Shown piece after piece: positions 46,501 through 57,433 of a DNA stretch of 64,000 nt. The position numbers and the translations under genes are program-made. The DNA comes from Protonemura montana (Eukaryota; Arthropoda; Insecta; Plecoptera; Nemouridae), in NCBI GenBank assembly GCA_947568835.1, contig OX387609.1, positions 3,414,001-3,478,000 on the forward strand, written 5' to 3'. The notes below the pieces were generated by a model. That model searched no databases. It was not told the origin of the DNA and saw only the letters and a list, made by a program, of their open reading frames with translations. Position 1 is the stretch's first letter. Each line of letters starts with the position of its first letter.

Positions 46501-48553
46501 CAAGAAGGACTTCGGGACCTAAAAATTCGCATGTCACTTCTCGAGAAGGAAAGTTATTTTGACGAAACCGAAATGACCGAAGAAGAATACATCGCACAAA
46601 TAGAATCACTCGAGGATCTTGAAACCAATCCAAATTTACATCACGACGCTTTACTGCATGATGGTCGGGGCGCGACGTTAGAATCTAACTCAGTCAGATA
46701 CTACGCCGGCTATTGCGCGAAAGTTTGTTTACGAAAGTTTTCTTGCGATTTGTGTAAGTTGGATATGATCAAGGACAATAAAACTTTAGAGAGCACACAC
46801 GAGCTTCTTCTTTTCTACAAAGCATATCGCAACAAAAACGAGGATCAATTGGGGGGACTGTGTCCTCCCACTGATTTCCTTCATGAAATTGCTACAATTG
46901 CTCTTAGAACTTACGCGCGTGTGGCTACGACAACCTTCCACCATCCGCAGATCTTATGTAGATCGATGGATGCTGTTATCAACGCTTTGGATGTGTCTCA
47001 TCCAGAGTGGCTGTCAGCTGAACACACATGCTACAATCATCGCAAGTTTTTCTTGAGGCATATGATTTTTGTCAAAATTAGGAAAGATTGCAATTGGCGC
47101 TCAAAAGAACTTCGCATGCCAAAACCCCAGAGGAAAAATAAGGATCGTTCTGCCAGTTCAGAAGGCTCATCGCAGCCTACGAAAGCCGACCCGCGCTATC
47201 AAAAACTTCAAAATTTGCGGCACGCATAGCCAGTTACCGACGCTGTACATTCTTAGTTTGTGCCGAGTTTTGTGTCTACCACTTCAAAGCCATCCTTAAG
47301 ATGGATGTGGAGGCATTTTGCTCATACAAACTGTAATTTAAACTCTCGAATTCCAAAATGATAATTAGCAATCAACCAAGGTAATTAAAAACTACGTCTC
47401 AAGTGAGAACTTATGATCATGTACATAATTAATCGTATGCATGTTAAATTGAATGAATGTGTACATAATGAATCGCATGAACGTGTTAATCTGCCATTGT
47501 GTCTATTAACTAGAAATTTTACACATTTTGCAGGTCTGGAGCGCCCTCCTCATATTTACTTGCGTTATAAAATTGTTTTTATTTTCTAGGATTAGATTGT
47601 ATAAATTTGACATTTAATAATGGCAAAAGTGCATGATTGTAAAAATGCATGCCTCAACTAATAATTAATTTTATTTTTCTATAATCTAGGAGCAGTGCGA
47701 TGACAATTGTGTGAACGTGTTTCTTTTCAGAGTATTCGAGAGTGAGGAGGGTGGCGAGGAGGGGGGGCCGGCGTGTTTGTGTGAACTTGGTTGTATTTGT
47801 TTTTTATCAACCTGTTCATGCCAATATATCGGTCCCTTCTCCTTTAAACACCGGCTTGCACTCCGGTCCATCGATGTAAAGCAAGCACAGAAGAATGATA
47901 GAGATAACAAAAGTCATTGATGAATAAACAGAGTGATATAATGATTAGATAGAAACCCAGCATGTACCCAAACAAAACAAACTGCACTGTCCTCAGCTCA
48001 ATAAGGGTTTGGATTGGGAGACTTTAGGTAGTTTCTACTTTTTAATATGCACTGTAAACTTTGTCTTCGAATTAAACAAGCATTTAAGAACACGTGCCTA
48101 ATTCATATTTCTAACTGAATAACTGATCCTCGATTCTCGGCGTGTCAGCTTCTTGGCTATGTTTGCTCCGAACATTCAGTGGTTGCTAAAACGCGAATAT
48201 TGCTAGATTGTAAATCTAAATATAGCTGCCAGTAACCGGCCGCTGTTGAGTGAATACGCGGCCAGCCTACAGAGAGAGAGAGAGAGATAGAGACAAACTA
48301 CTCCCCTCACTATTGCGACGTCACAGCAGCGACGCGACTGATGCACACGCAGCTGACAAAAGTCTGTTTGAATTCCTCCCGCTTGACAGTTTAACCCTGA
48401 AACCACCGCTTTTCACAGTGGATCGCTAGATACCAGTAGGTGACGGAGCTACCGATCGCAGCGCAGCCAAACGGCGGCTTCCTCGGAAGGTATAGCTTTC
48501 ACGCAGAGACCGTACCAATAACGTTGGAACTCTACCTATATGCACACTCAACG
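43593..48553 (+). mobile_element. P-superfamily (THAP) DNA transposon, apparently complete
   Basis: The ends form an imperfect inverted repeat of about 75 bp starting CGTTGAGTGTGCATATAGG, read inward from 43593 and, as the complement, inward from 48553. Shared inner blocks are CAACGTTATTGGTA and GTCTCTGCGTGAAAGCT. A 7-bp direct repeat GTACGTA flanks it (43586-43592 and 48554-48560); the family usually makes 8-bp duplications, and the eighth base differs. Inside the left end two copies of a 118-bp segment (from about 43713 and 43831) carry AATTCAAACAGAC and GTGACGTCGCCTGGAG. One inverted counterpart lies at about 48300-48392. The single large gene is a stop-free transposase. The long open frame and well-matched ends suggest a fairly recent insertion. 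Confidence 0.88.
44017..47229 (+). CDS. P-element-type transposase with THAP domain (THAP9-like)
   Basis: A 1070-codon open frame inside the terminal repeats. About residues 70-140 resemble a THAP zinc domain: GCGN at Cys70, FFGFP, Trp97, CQRH (Cys117, His120) and LAVPT. A short coiled coil (about 215-240) and basic patches (242-263, PRKRR and HRKRAKAR) suggest dimerisation and nuclear import. The RNase H-like core shows LLFDEMS (Asp389), TCDHGPNN (Asp479), DVPHLFKSIRNN and, after the expected GTP-binding insertion, NQDPLECTFSVIRGRGG (Glu713). An acidic linker (about 790-835) leads to a cysteine-containing C-terminal region. The product should cut and paste this element. The first THAP cysteine, expected 3-5 residues before Cys70, is absent in frame. 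The N-terminus before about residue 68 is therefore doubtful; a spliced first exon is possible (acceptor-like CCCAG near 44205, or ATAG at 44222). Confidence 0.93.
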   Translation: MWLVISAGRFITLRLGAILLSAALLFGKKDLVGIFGRKHKSCCLIYLKTLFTEQKSFIISIPAVFQWIGCGNVKSKEAVDLNFFGFPRDDEERLDEWLEFCNNFRLSGAFLRAAVICQRHFTDDCFMNSEHKKLNKLAVPTLDGKILHDRITQDSVMDAYQIGSQNLTARPSLTCTSEKTSLPSTSRIGDRLFHQTADSEYSDDINIPDVETPTKQNYQEIIRDLNSKIDELQERIKSDDTPRKRRLSCRISDLTANVHRKRAKARYSDQALRKEMDRDLSREEVAEAAEQYLHGAPLTFFRMQLLHKQSQRWREDEKQFAMAAHYKSPGLYRDLKDKFGFKLPSKSTLDNWQNVLDLQPGLCPPLMDKIRIKMSEMHERERQCVLLFDEMSIKKDLQFAQQYDLVEGFEDLGEIGRTAAPGTHILVFMIRGLNFNYKLPIAYYVASTVVKGDALLKLVHSVLDSLREAGAIVRAITCDHGPNNRAFVKAAKIHKDEQYFYHGGQKLFVLYDVPHLFKSIRNNLLSKNFWVEIEGKLRLVSWRDIRDAFELDQRSTLARGNVRLSSRHIAPNSFERMSVKLAVQVFSESTAALILTAIETKQLNSPSAEWTAKFIRELNHLFDALNSSQMHVGNPYNCAISDEHRIARECLENASKFIGTWIVSAKNSKTHLRPPCFDGLQNTIKGILALWKDLKSDGSKFLLTSRLNQDPLECTFSVIRGRGGYDRNPSAQRVRRVMQIIINMHLAKPSRTSNTNSQHDDDVNLLTHCAEGIEPGALTEALVAPDLPLDNNDTPIDETDLPYDDNVEPEVIRIEPVAEPEPANEPIGQEGLRDLKIRMSLLEKESYFDETEMTEEEYIAQIESLEDLETNPNLHHDALLHDGRGATLESNSVRYYAGYCAKVCLRKFSCDLCKLDMIKDNKTLESTHELLLFYKAYRNKNEDQLGGLCPPTDFLHEIATIALRTYARVATTTFHHPQILCRSMDAVINALDVSHPEWLSAEHTCYNHRKFFLRHMIFVKIRKDCNWRSKELRMPKPQRKNKDRSASSEGSSQPTKADPRYQKLQNLRHA

Positions 48554-48821
48554 GTACGTAGCTTTTCAGCTAGCTTCAAAATGAAGATGTGAAGATGTGT
48601 TTAGAAAACTGTGAAGATCTCATTTCAACTCATTACATTTATTTAAATAGGAAAGACTGAATATTTCTAAAATTAACATAAAAAAAAAATGAAAAGTAAA
48701 AACACATCTTCTAAGCAAGTGAAGAAATAAACAATCCTGATTGTAATTTATTTTTGTGAACATTAATTAACTGTTCATCGTAGTGAATCGTGGTGAATAG
48801 AGTTTTCTTTTAATTTTACAG

Positions 48822-48909
48822 GCAATCTACGGCATGAAAAACATCTGCCACGACAGGTTGGTTGACACAATATTCACCGATCTCACGGGTGTAACTTATG
48901 TAATTAAAG
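48822..48909 (+). pseudogene. Orphan MMP hinge/hemopexin exon on the opposite strand
   Basis: A tract ending TTTTACAG precedes an 88-nt open exon that is followed by GTAAGT. It translates as a start AIYGMKN, then a cysteine, then [16 protein letters not shown], matching exon 6 of genes A-C ([16 protein letters not shown]). It keeps the phase-0 entry and phase-1 exit of that exon but has almost no hinge. No companion exon (catalytic, blade 1 or blade 4) is visible on the plus strand on either side, so by itself it cannot make a protease. It lies about 270 bp beyond the P-type transposon and in reverse orientation to the cluster. It is a relic of an inverted MMP gene or a dispersed exon. Confidence 0.75.
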
Positions 48910-49182
48910 GTAAGTTGATTCAATTGTATCACATTTTTTAAATACATCAAATAAGTATAAGATGTAAGTAGTATGAGCCACAATAACGGCATTGACTCCG
49001 GAAAGAGGAGACCTCTCCCGGAGAGGAGAGGGACTCTCCTCTCCGGAAGAGGAGAGAAGACTTCAACTTTAACTTGACATTGCAACTTGTTGGTATAAAT
49101 AGTGTATGTTCAATGCGAAACTGTTTTGTTATTTCCCTTTTTCGTATACAAAATGGTGTCACATAGGCCTGTACACTCATTA

Positions 49183-49852
49183 GATCACCGAAGTTAAGCA
49201 ACACTGCGCTGAGTCAGATATTGGATGGGTGACCATCATACACATGACCAGTTCTGTTCGGGAGAGAGGTTGGAGGGATGAAAGTTAAGCAACACTGCGC
49301 TGAGTCAGGTATTGGATGGGTGACCATCATACACATGACCAGTTCTGTTCGGGAGAGAGGTTGGAGGGATGAAAGTTAAGCAACACTGCGCTGGGTCAGG
49401 TATTGGATGGGTGACCATCATACACATGACCAGTTCTGTTCGGGAGAGAGGTTGGAGGGATGAAAGTTAAGCAACACTGCGCTGAGTCAGGTAATGGATG
49501 GGTGACCATCATACACATGACCAGTTCTGTTCGAGAGAGAGGTTGGCGGGATGAAAGTTAGTACAGCAACTTCACTCGCCTTGCTTATCAACCTCTCGAC
49601 AGCATGGATTTGTGGAGGAATCCTGTTGTTCGCGTTGTACCGTCCTTCGGAAGGGATGTTAAGCCGGTGGTCCCATTGATGCTCTGCGACAGGAGTAGGC
49701 TGCGGACCAGCTCCGGGATTTCCCTCCTCCCTTCTGGGAAAGATTCGGTTCATCATCATTCTTATCCTCATCCACTCATTCATCGATGCTATAGATCAGT
49801 GCCGCATGGCCAGATGTCAAAACAGTGCGTCGTTAAACACAGTAATCAACAA
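49183..49852 (+). mobile_element. 5S rRNA-derived SINE, 4 units, near the orphan MMP exon
   Basis: Starts at GATCACCGAAGTTAAGC (most of the head missing), four units, full tail ending GTCGTTAAACACAGTAATCAA. Confidence 0.86.
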
Positions 49853-50977
49853 ATAATTATAAGAAACCATAACTTTGTTTTGTCTGTAAGAGTGTTACAT
49901 AATTTCTGCAAGTGTCCGACTCGTAATTGTCTGAATTTCAAGAGAGAAATTGTGCAAAACTGTGAAACGCCAGCCGCCCACGACAGACTTGATAGTACGT
50001 TTTTTTAACACAATGCAAAGAAAACGTACTATCAAGATTATTGCAAAGTTCTGAGGGCTATTTCACCATCGCCGTTTAAATCATGCTTTTTCGGCGTTTA
50101 AGGGAGGTTTTAGGCCCTCCGAATTTGACTCTAGCTAAAAAAAAAAAACTACCTTCGAACTAGATTTTCAACTCTATGTGCAGTCTTTGGTCTTACTATT
50201 TCGAGTAAAAGAAAATAGTCTAGAAAACTAATTTAATTCAAGTTTTAGCTACTCTTAGGATTTTTTTTTTCTCTCTGAAATTATTTGCTATCACTATTTT
50301 AAATGCTTGTCTATGGTTTTTTTTAATCAACAGTTAGTCTATTATGGCGGTTTTCTTGGTATCAAAAACCAACCCGCGTTATCCCCTCGTCCCTTTACGT
50401 GCACATGCAACAATCACACTGACATCCACTTCACCTAAATTGGGTTTGGAAAGAGAGACCGCTACATCCTTATCAATACACTGCAAGATATGCATCAAAA
50501 TGACAAAAAATATTTATTTATTAAAATAGACAAAAGAACAAAAATAAAATAACCAATTAGTTATTTCTCAAAATATCTAGTGATTACACTTTCATCTGGA
50601 ACTTAAAACGGATACAATAGTTCTATGCTAGTCTTAACAAAGTACTGAAAAAAATACTGCTAAAAAGTTAAAGAAATTCTTAGTTCTTATATCCTAACAA
50701 TTAAATATATGCAATAAAAGATATTTAAAGTGGTATTTTGTTTTCTTAATGCTATCAAACTGAAAATAAAGAAGTAAAGAAGTCCTCTAGGATATTGCTC
50801 TGTGTTGAGAGGTTTGTAGCCTAAAAACATAGCCTAAATTCTCGACGTTTCGGCGAGGCACAGTTGGCCACTTTCAGGAGAATGATGAAGTCTCCTGAAG
50901 TGACCGTAAAACACATCAAATCATCAAACCATCACTCAAAACCAAAAATAACTAAAAAACACATAAGTGGACCGCCA
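49853..50977. other. 3' flank of MMP gene C
   Basis: A possible polyadenylation signal (minus AATAAATAAA near 50512). An element fragment at about 50810-50905 carries CTCGACGTTTCGGCGAGGC and a short inverted repeat TCAGGAGA/TCTCCTGA. No plus-strand gene supported. Confidence 0.4.
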
Positions 50978-53900
50978 TTAGGGATTCCAACATTTCATCC
51001 GGCGAGTGCACTTCTTGGGCAGTTTTCCCGGGACCAGCACCGCCCGTTGCTTCGAGCTCATTGCCCGGCCGTCCTTGCATCCGAACAAATGCCCGATAAC
51101 TCCACGGGATGTCACCTGAGAACATTATTATCACTGGTTTTACATATGTAATAGGGAAATCTCTTTAAATTTGGTACTTTTTTTTTTTGTGAAAAAATAA
51201 TGAACACGTATTTTTTTATTTTCTTCTAAATTCAATTTTAAATAAAATATACCTGTTTAAAAAGTTTGCGTTTGAATCTCGTACGAAAACGAGGGTCGCC
51301 AATTTTTTATGACATGAAGTGGTCTCAGTATGACGTCAGTTTGACGTCAAATAACAGAAGCGAACGCAAAGGAGACAACAAAATGACGTCAGAACTACCT
51401 GTAGTTAATCACAGCCCGTTTTAATCCCGCCACGAGAATTCATATTTTAGCCATTCTTAAAACAAATAGAAATAGAAAAGTTATGATCGGATTATAAAAA
51501 GAAAAAATACTTCAGATTTTATTTTCAATGCGTATTTAAACACAATGATAATAATTAAATAATAATCTTAATGAGATTTCCCTATTAGATCAAAGTGGTT
51601 CAATTAGTTTGCAATGTACTGTACCAAAATCCATATTATACAGTTCTTATTTAATTGCGATATCTAGTATACAATTCAAATGCTTGCAAAGGGAAAAGTT
51701 TATTTTATTATTTTATTTAAGTATATTTTATTGTATACTAATTAGGAACATTTTAAATAGCGAATCTTCTATGTTTTATTCAAAATGAGGACTGAGACTA
51801 AACTTTGTTAACAGCTTGTAAGCAATTAAAAGTCAATATTGCATGCCTTTTTCTGTAATCCAAAGGACTACAACATTGAGTTTATTGGTACAGTCAGAGG
51901 GCCAGCGCTAATTTTGAACTGACATCGCCGTCGTTTCAGTTTAAGAAATTTAATTTTGTTATTTCTCGCAGATTACTCGCATTTAAAACAGGTTCAACGA
52001 TTGGTATACTTTTATCGATATTTTGGGTCGCTATTACTTATTTTCAGAGTTTTTCTTTAGTGGCGTCCGCAAGCGATATCGTGGTATTGCAAAAGCAATT
52101 TTTCGACCAACACTCCATATAGGTCTTACCGCATTTTGCAAATCGTCGAACTGGCTGAAGTGACCGTCTTTGACGAAGTAGGACGTTCCCTTGCTGGTAA
52201 AGACGGCGTCAGGTGCGTCGGGTGCACCTTGCCACCAGGCGCTAATTAGTCGGGGATATGAAGACGACACCTGCGGCCGCTTGGTGTAGTCGAATCTCCA
52301 GAATTCTCTTCCTGGAAACCACAAGGAACGATCTTCCTTACAGAAATCTCCAATGACCATTTATTCAGTCTCAAATTGGTAAAGTAAATTTAAAAAAAAA
52401 ATCGAACTTGATTGCACTCCTGTTATCAAAATATTTGGATTAAATCTGTTTATTTTGTATTTTTTTGTACAAAACGTTTAAATAGTATTAGTCAAAAAAA
52501 GAAGAAATAAACGTTGGTGGGAATGCACTAGATTTACAAGGAAATAGTTAAAATGGTCACCCAACAAAGCTCAGGTTTCTAAACAAAGCTACCAAATGCA
52601 TCTCACCTTTGAAGAAGTAAATCTGATTGTTTCGGGACCACACAAAGGCAGCGTCCACATTGTCAGGAATTCCCGGGAATATTTCTGAAATCTGCTTCGG
52701 GTATCCCCGGCCCAGTTTGTCTCCTTGGTACTTCCAGACCTGAGATCCACTGAAGAAATAATTCTTGCCGAGACCGGGGCGACTGAAGGCGGCGTCGACA
52801 CGAGACGGAAGTCCCGACCACTTGGTCTTCAATCGTCGAGGAAAGCCGACGCTTCCTGACTTCCAGTATTTAGAACCTGAGAGAAGCACAGGAGATTAGC
52901 GATTACATCCGGCTGATTATTATTTAAAGCTTGCTTGTGTAAAATCTTAGTCATTGAAACCACGTTCCAAATTTTATTATTGGAAACATTAATAACTTCT
53001 CAAAAAATGGTGACTAACTAGAGACTTGAACCCCGATCTCCACCTATCGCCGGTGTTGCTTTAACTAATTGAGTTAAGTGGTCATATAATTTTTGAGAGG
53101 ATTTTAGTGTATTTAATGAGAATGGCGGATCTCCAAGATTAATAAATGCTGTGAATACTCACAGTCACTCTGATTGCAGTTTTTTAGCGGTAATTAGTGT
53201 TCCTATTGCAAGCATTTGCAGTTTAAACCAGATTTGACAGTATGTCTCTCAAGATTGATCTTTCCTAATATTTGAAAACTCTCTTGGTCTGGGTCGGGAT
53301 CATGGTACTTTTCGTTAGAGATAACGAACATTATCTCGGTAAATTCCATGATTAATACATGTTATATTAAAAGAGATAACTTCTATGATTTCCAAAGAAA
53401 AAATTATATGTACCTACATTTATTTCAAACAGATTTATACAATTATGTAAAGTGTTTGAGTATTCCCTTTCAATCTTCCATTCACGTACCCTTCTTTATC
53501 CATACCCTAAAACATTTTATATTTTTCATCCCTTTTTCGTCCATACCATTCCATTCCACTTTTCAACACGTCTTTCTACAATCCCAATCCTTTTCTTTCC
53601 TAACAACTTAAATTCATATCCTTCTTTACCTCCTCTAATCTATCTTCTATCTCTTTCCACACATTTCACCCAAAAATGATTTGTACATATACTTTAATCT
53701 TGCTAGTATTCTTCTTATTCTTAATTCTTCCCATTTTGGTTACACTACGCCACGCTTAACAGTGGTCATTTGAACCTACTTTTTGGTACGAACATAACTT
53801 ACCCTTGATAATGTAAGTCTCTCCCTCGAGGTCCGTGAAGATGGTGTCAAATGCTGGATATTCACATTTGTCTTTCTCAGAATTTGTGACAGGTTTAAGT

Positions 53901-56900
53901 GGAGACAATGGCAAGCGAGACTTCTTCCCGTACAAAGCCTACAAGTAAAGTAATGTCATCATGAAGTTTGATTGATTGCATTTTTCAATATTTCCAAAGA
54001 TTCCCAAAACTGGGGTAAAACAGTTCTACCGACAATTCTATGTTAATTTTTCTGCACAGCCATTTCTTTTCTACAGAAAAGTTACCATTTATTATGTCTA
54101 GTTTGATAACTGCCCACAAAACACCAACTTTCAAAAGATATATATTTTCATCTCGCCCTTGACCGGTTGTGGTTGCCGCTCGGACGGTGACATTATAAAA
54201 CTGTTTAAAAAAATTAATTAACCAAGATAAACATTGTGGGTTGGATACAAACCATCTAATTAAAGAGGAAAAACTGCTATTTTTACATGTTTTCATGGAT
54301 TTAGGTACAGTAATGGATGTTCAGATGCAAATATAATTATCTGATTAGCTGTGATCGTAGTTTTTTTTTCTCCAAACATTGTTCAATATACTTTAGTCCC
54401 GGTCAGGCGATCTCAGCATCTCCATGGCTACCAAACGTTGAATCTACCATTGAACCTCCTATGCTAGGCCATGATATACCCGTGGTAACATAAGATAGCA
54501 GAATTGAGAAGCTCTGTCAGGCGATCTCAGTATCTCTATGGCTACCAAACGTTGAATTTACCATTGAACCTCCTATGCTAGGCCATGATATACCCGTGGT
54601 AACATAAGATAGCAGAATTGAGAAGCTCTGTCAGGCGATCTCAGCATCTCCATGGCTACCAAACGTTGAATCTACCATTGAACCTCCTATGCTAGGCCAT
54701 GATATACCCGTGGTAACATAAGATAGCAGAATTGAAAAGCTCTGTCTGGCGATCGCAGCATCTCCATGGCTACCAAACGTTGAATTTACTATTGAACCTC
54801 CTATGCTAGGCCATGATATACCCGTGGTAACACAAGATAGCAGAATTGAGAAGCTCTGTCAGGCGATCGCAGCATCTCCATGGCTACCAAACGTTGAATT
54901 TACTATTGAACTTCCTATGCTTGATAATATTTTTGTTTTCAAAGTTGACAACCAAAATTACCTTCATAGAAAAATTGGAGTACTATATCAGCGCCATTTA
55001 TGTGTGTTTTATCTTGTATTGTATTTTGGTAAGAATATCTTTTAACAATGGATTTTCTATTTCCAATCTATTAGAACCGAATGCTCAATGTCTGCATAAA
55101 TGTTTGGAAGATTATATCCTCACCTGGATTCTTTCTATGTCATCGCGGTCGAGATGAAAGTTTGGTTGGTAGTCCATGAACATGGGGAACATCAACGCGT
55201 AGTAGAAGTCAGAATGTTGCAAACCAAGGTTGTGCCCGAACTCGTGGGCCGCCACTTGGAACAGGTTTATACCTGCAACGAAAACCAGTGGTTCATCATT
55301 ATGATGGTTTTTAGACTCATGTCTACTTGATTTATTTTTAGCACTAGTTTTAACAAAAACCATTTGAAATGGGTTTTGAATGCTAAGTAAAGGACAAATA
55401 AAATTTCTCGACGTTTCGTAACATGTAGAAACTAGCTACTTCTTCAAGGACTGCTCTAACCCTTGAAGAAGTAACTAGTACATGTTACGAAACGTCGGGA
55501 AATTTTAGTTGTCCTTTACTTAGCATTCAAAACCTATTTAAAATGGTTTTTCTTAAAGTGGTTCATCATTAGTTGAAAGCAAACGCTTGCAATGCGCGAA
55601 AAACACAAAAATATGCTCAGAAAATTTGGTTCAAATCGAAGTAGGAGTTTGGCCGGTAGAGTGTACAAGCACACAGGCCTTCAAAAAAAGCAATTTTTTT
55701 TTGCTGGCCAAACTGAATTGACAATTTAACTTCAAATTGACAAAAAATGTTCAGTCTTTACCTTCTTCGGAGTTTAATGTCCACAGTTCCGAGTCATCGA
55801 AATGTGCCCTCCCGTTAGTAGGCAAGAATGCGTGAGCCAAATCTCCTTGAGGTCCATCAAAGCTATTATTTCCTGGATCTCCGTGGTATCCAACTTCGAA
55901 TCGAATATCAATGTCCATCTTCTGGTCGCTTCTTGAGTTATGCACGCTGAATTTTAGATCTGTGTACTTTGACCACACCCTAAAGGCTCTGGCAATTTCC
56001 TTGTCAACTTCATCTTTGGTCAAGGCATTATATACTGGGTACTTGGTGATAGAGTATGTTAAGCTTTTCTTTGGCCATCGTTTCATTCCTAAACAAAAAT
56101 GTTACTTACATTTTGTCCCTTTTAAGTTTGCGTCTCAAGTTTGAGAATGTAGAAAATACTCAAAATTAAGGTGCTAAATCTCAATGGAAAAACAAATAGA
56201 AAGGGTTTTAGGTAATGACATCCGTGAAATCGAAGAAACAAGCTGAAAAAAAGACACATGCTCTAAATTCATCTCTCTTTTAATATTTATTTACTACTTT
56301 TAATTAATAAAAAGACCCCAGCTACCAAAAAGGCGCAAAATTGAACCCATATAGGTTGACACGTCTCAAAACCCAATAATAGTAACGTACAATTCGTAGA
56401 TACTATCAATTTCTTCAAGTTAACCCAAATAATAGCTTATAATTACAAGTTTATTCTATCAGCTGGGTTACCTCGAGGTTTTGAAAGCTTTACCTTGAAG
56501 TGCACTAGCTTTGTCTGGCATGCCACATCTTGGCCGGTTCATCATCTTCATTGTTCCAGTGTCAAGCAATCCTGCAAAATGTTTAACGACAGGTTGATTG
56601 TGTGGTCTTTCTTTAAATGGGTTTACAATCAGGTGCTACTTCTGGAGAGGTTTCTTCTTGGCTGGTTTTTGTTTCAAACCGTAATGCAATATATTATTTG
56701 ACAGTCTTTTACTGAAAGTGTACTTCTCGCTGCATAAATTCAAATATTTTGACTGGTATCTACTGGAATTAAGCAACCATGCGGTCGCGGTGTTATTTTC
56801 AATGCGACTCTCAATTTTCGATTCAATTTTACTCCTCCGGTGTATTAAAATATAATTTTTGGTCGCCTCTATTGGTATTCTTTGATTTTTTTTAACGTAA

Positions 56901-57433
56901 ACTGTTTACCTGTTTGTTTCATTCCAGTCATCTGTTGGAAAGACATGATTGCGCTTCTCTGCTCCTTTTCGGTTAAATTTCCCATGTTTGCATATTTATC
57001 TAGATGTCCGTACTTTTTAAGGTAGCCCTAAATTAGGTGCAAAAAGATACAGATACTCATTAGAATTTAAGTGTTTTTATACGGATTTTGGAATCAAAAG
57101 AGAGTTGTTTTATTTTAGTTTTTTCAGAAACCCCACGGATTTTGTGCGGACCACTACCTCAAAAAACATAAATTGTTTGATGGTCACCGATACATTACCT
57201 GGCCCTGCGCAGTGTTGCTTAACTTCAGCGATCTCACGAGAACCGGTGTTTCCAACACGCCAAACTGTTCAACTAAAATTATTTTCTCCACACCCTAGTT
57301 GAGTAAATCGTCATAATTTGCACAGTTAACTTACCATCACGTGAGATCTAGAAGAGATTTTTGAAGCACATAAAACCACAGACAACTCCTGGCATAGCAG
57401 CAAAACAGCCACTGCTACTTTCAAAAAAAACAT
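50978..57433 (-). CDS. Secreted matrix metalloproteinase, gene C (9 exons)
   Basis: Third complete matrixin. Exons on the minus strand: 57433-57335, 57027-56910, 56571-56494, 56088-55762, 55272-55124, 53938-53803, 52876-52607, 52311-52130, 51115-50978; they total 1497 nt, 498 aa. Exon 1 is a 33-codon signal peptide. The prodomain starts GYLKKYGHL; the cysteine switch is the canonical PRCGMPD (Cys88). The active site is [12 protein letters not shown] (His217, Glu218, His221, His227) with Met235 in the Met-turn. The hinge is short (about residues 262-281). Hemopexin blades lie between Cys282 and Cys466 (HLFGC). The last exon was found by reading in phase from the exon 8 donor to the acceptor at 51116; it gives a 32-residue basic tail ending C-x5-C-W-N-P. 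C has the most divergent sequence of the three but keeps exon phases and the exon 5, 7 and 8 lengths. Expected activity is matrix proteolysis outside the cell. Confidence 0.93.
51331..51391. promoter_or_regulatory. Three CRE/ATF sites in intron 8 of MMP gene C
   Basis: TGACGTCA at 51331-51338, 51342-51349 and 51384-51391, in otherwise plain intron sequence. Possible intronic enhancer. Confidence 0.45.
52975..53235. mobile_element. Degenerate fold-back element with tRNA-like core in intron 6 of MMP gene C
   Basis: A minus-strand tRNA-like core (CTTGAACCCCGATCTCCACC on the plus strand) and the tail TATTGCAAGCATTTGCAGTT identify an old member of the same family. Confidence 0.6.
54395..54930 (+). 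repeat. 114-bp dispersed tandem repeat, about 4.5 units, intron 5 of MMP gene C
   Basis: GCGATCTCAGCATCTCCATG or a near match starts at 54407, 54521, 54635, 54749 and 54863. Each unit also holds GAACCTCCTATGCTAGGCC and ACCCGTGGTAACATAAGAT. Confidence 0.9.
55300..55560. mobile_element. Long perfect-armed MITE-like hairpin in intron 4 of MMP gene C
   Basis: GGGTTTTGAATGCTAAGTAA, then CGACGTTTCGTAACATGTAG, an inner CTACTTCTTCAAGG, and all three again as reverse complement by 55545. Partial relatives, with the first arm only, occur at about 26130-26185, 42895-42975 and 43290-43365. Confidence 0.7.
57178..57272 (-). mobile_element. Solo 5S-like SINE head in intron 1 of MMP gene C
   Basis: The complement reads AGTTTGGCGTGTTGGAAACA, CCGGTTCTCGTGAGATC, GAAGTTAAGCAACACTGCG and ends after a degenerate box C (TATCGGTGACC). 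It has no repeat array and no tail, so it is either a 3'-truncated SINE or a direct 5S pseudogene. Confidence 0.7.
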
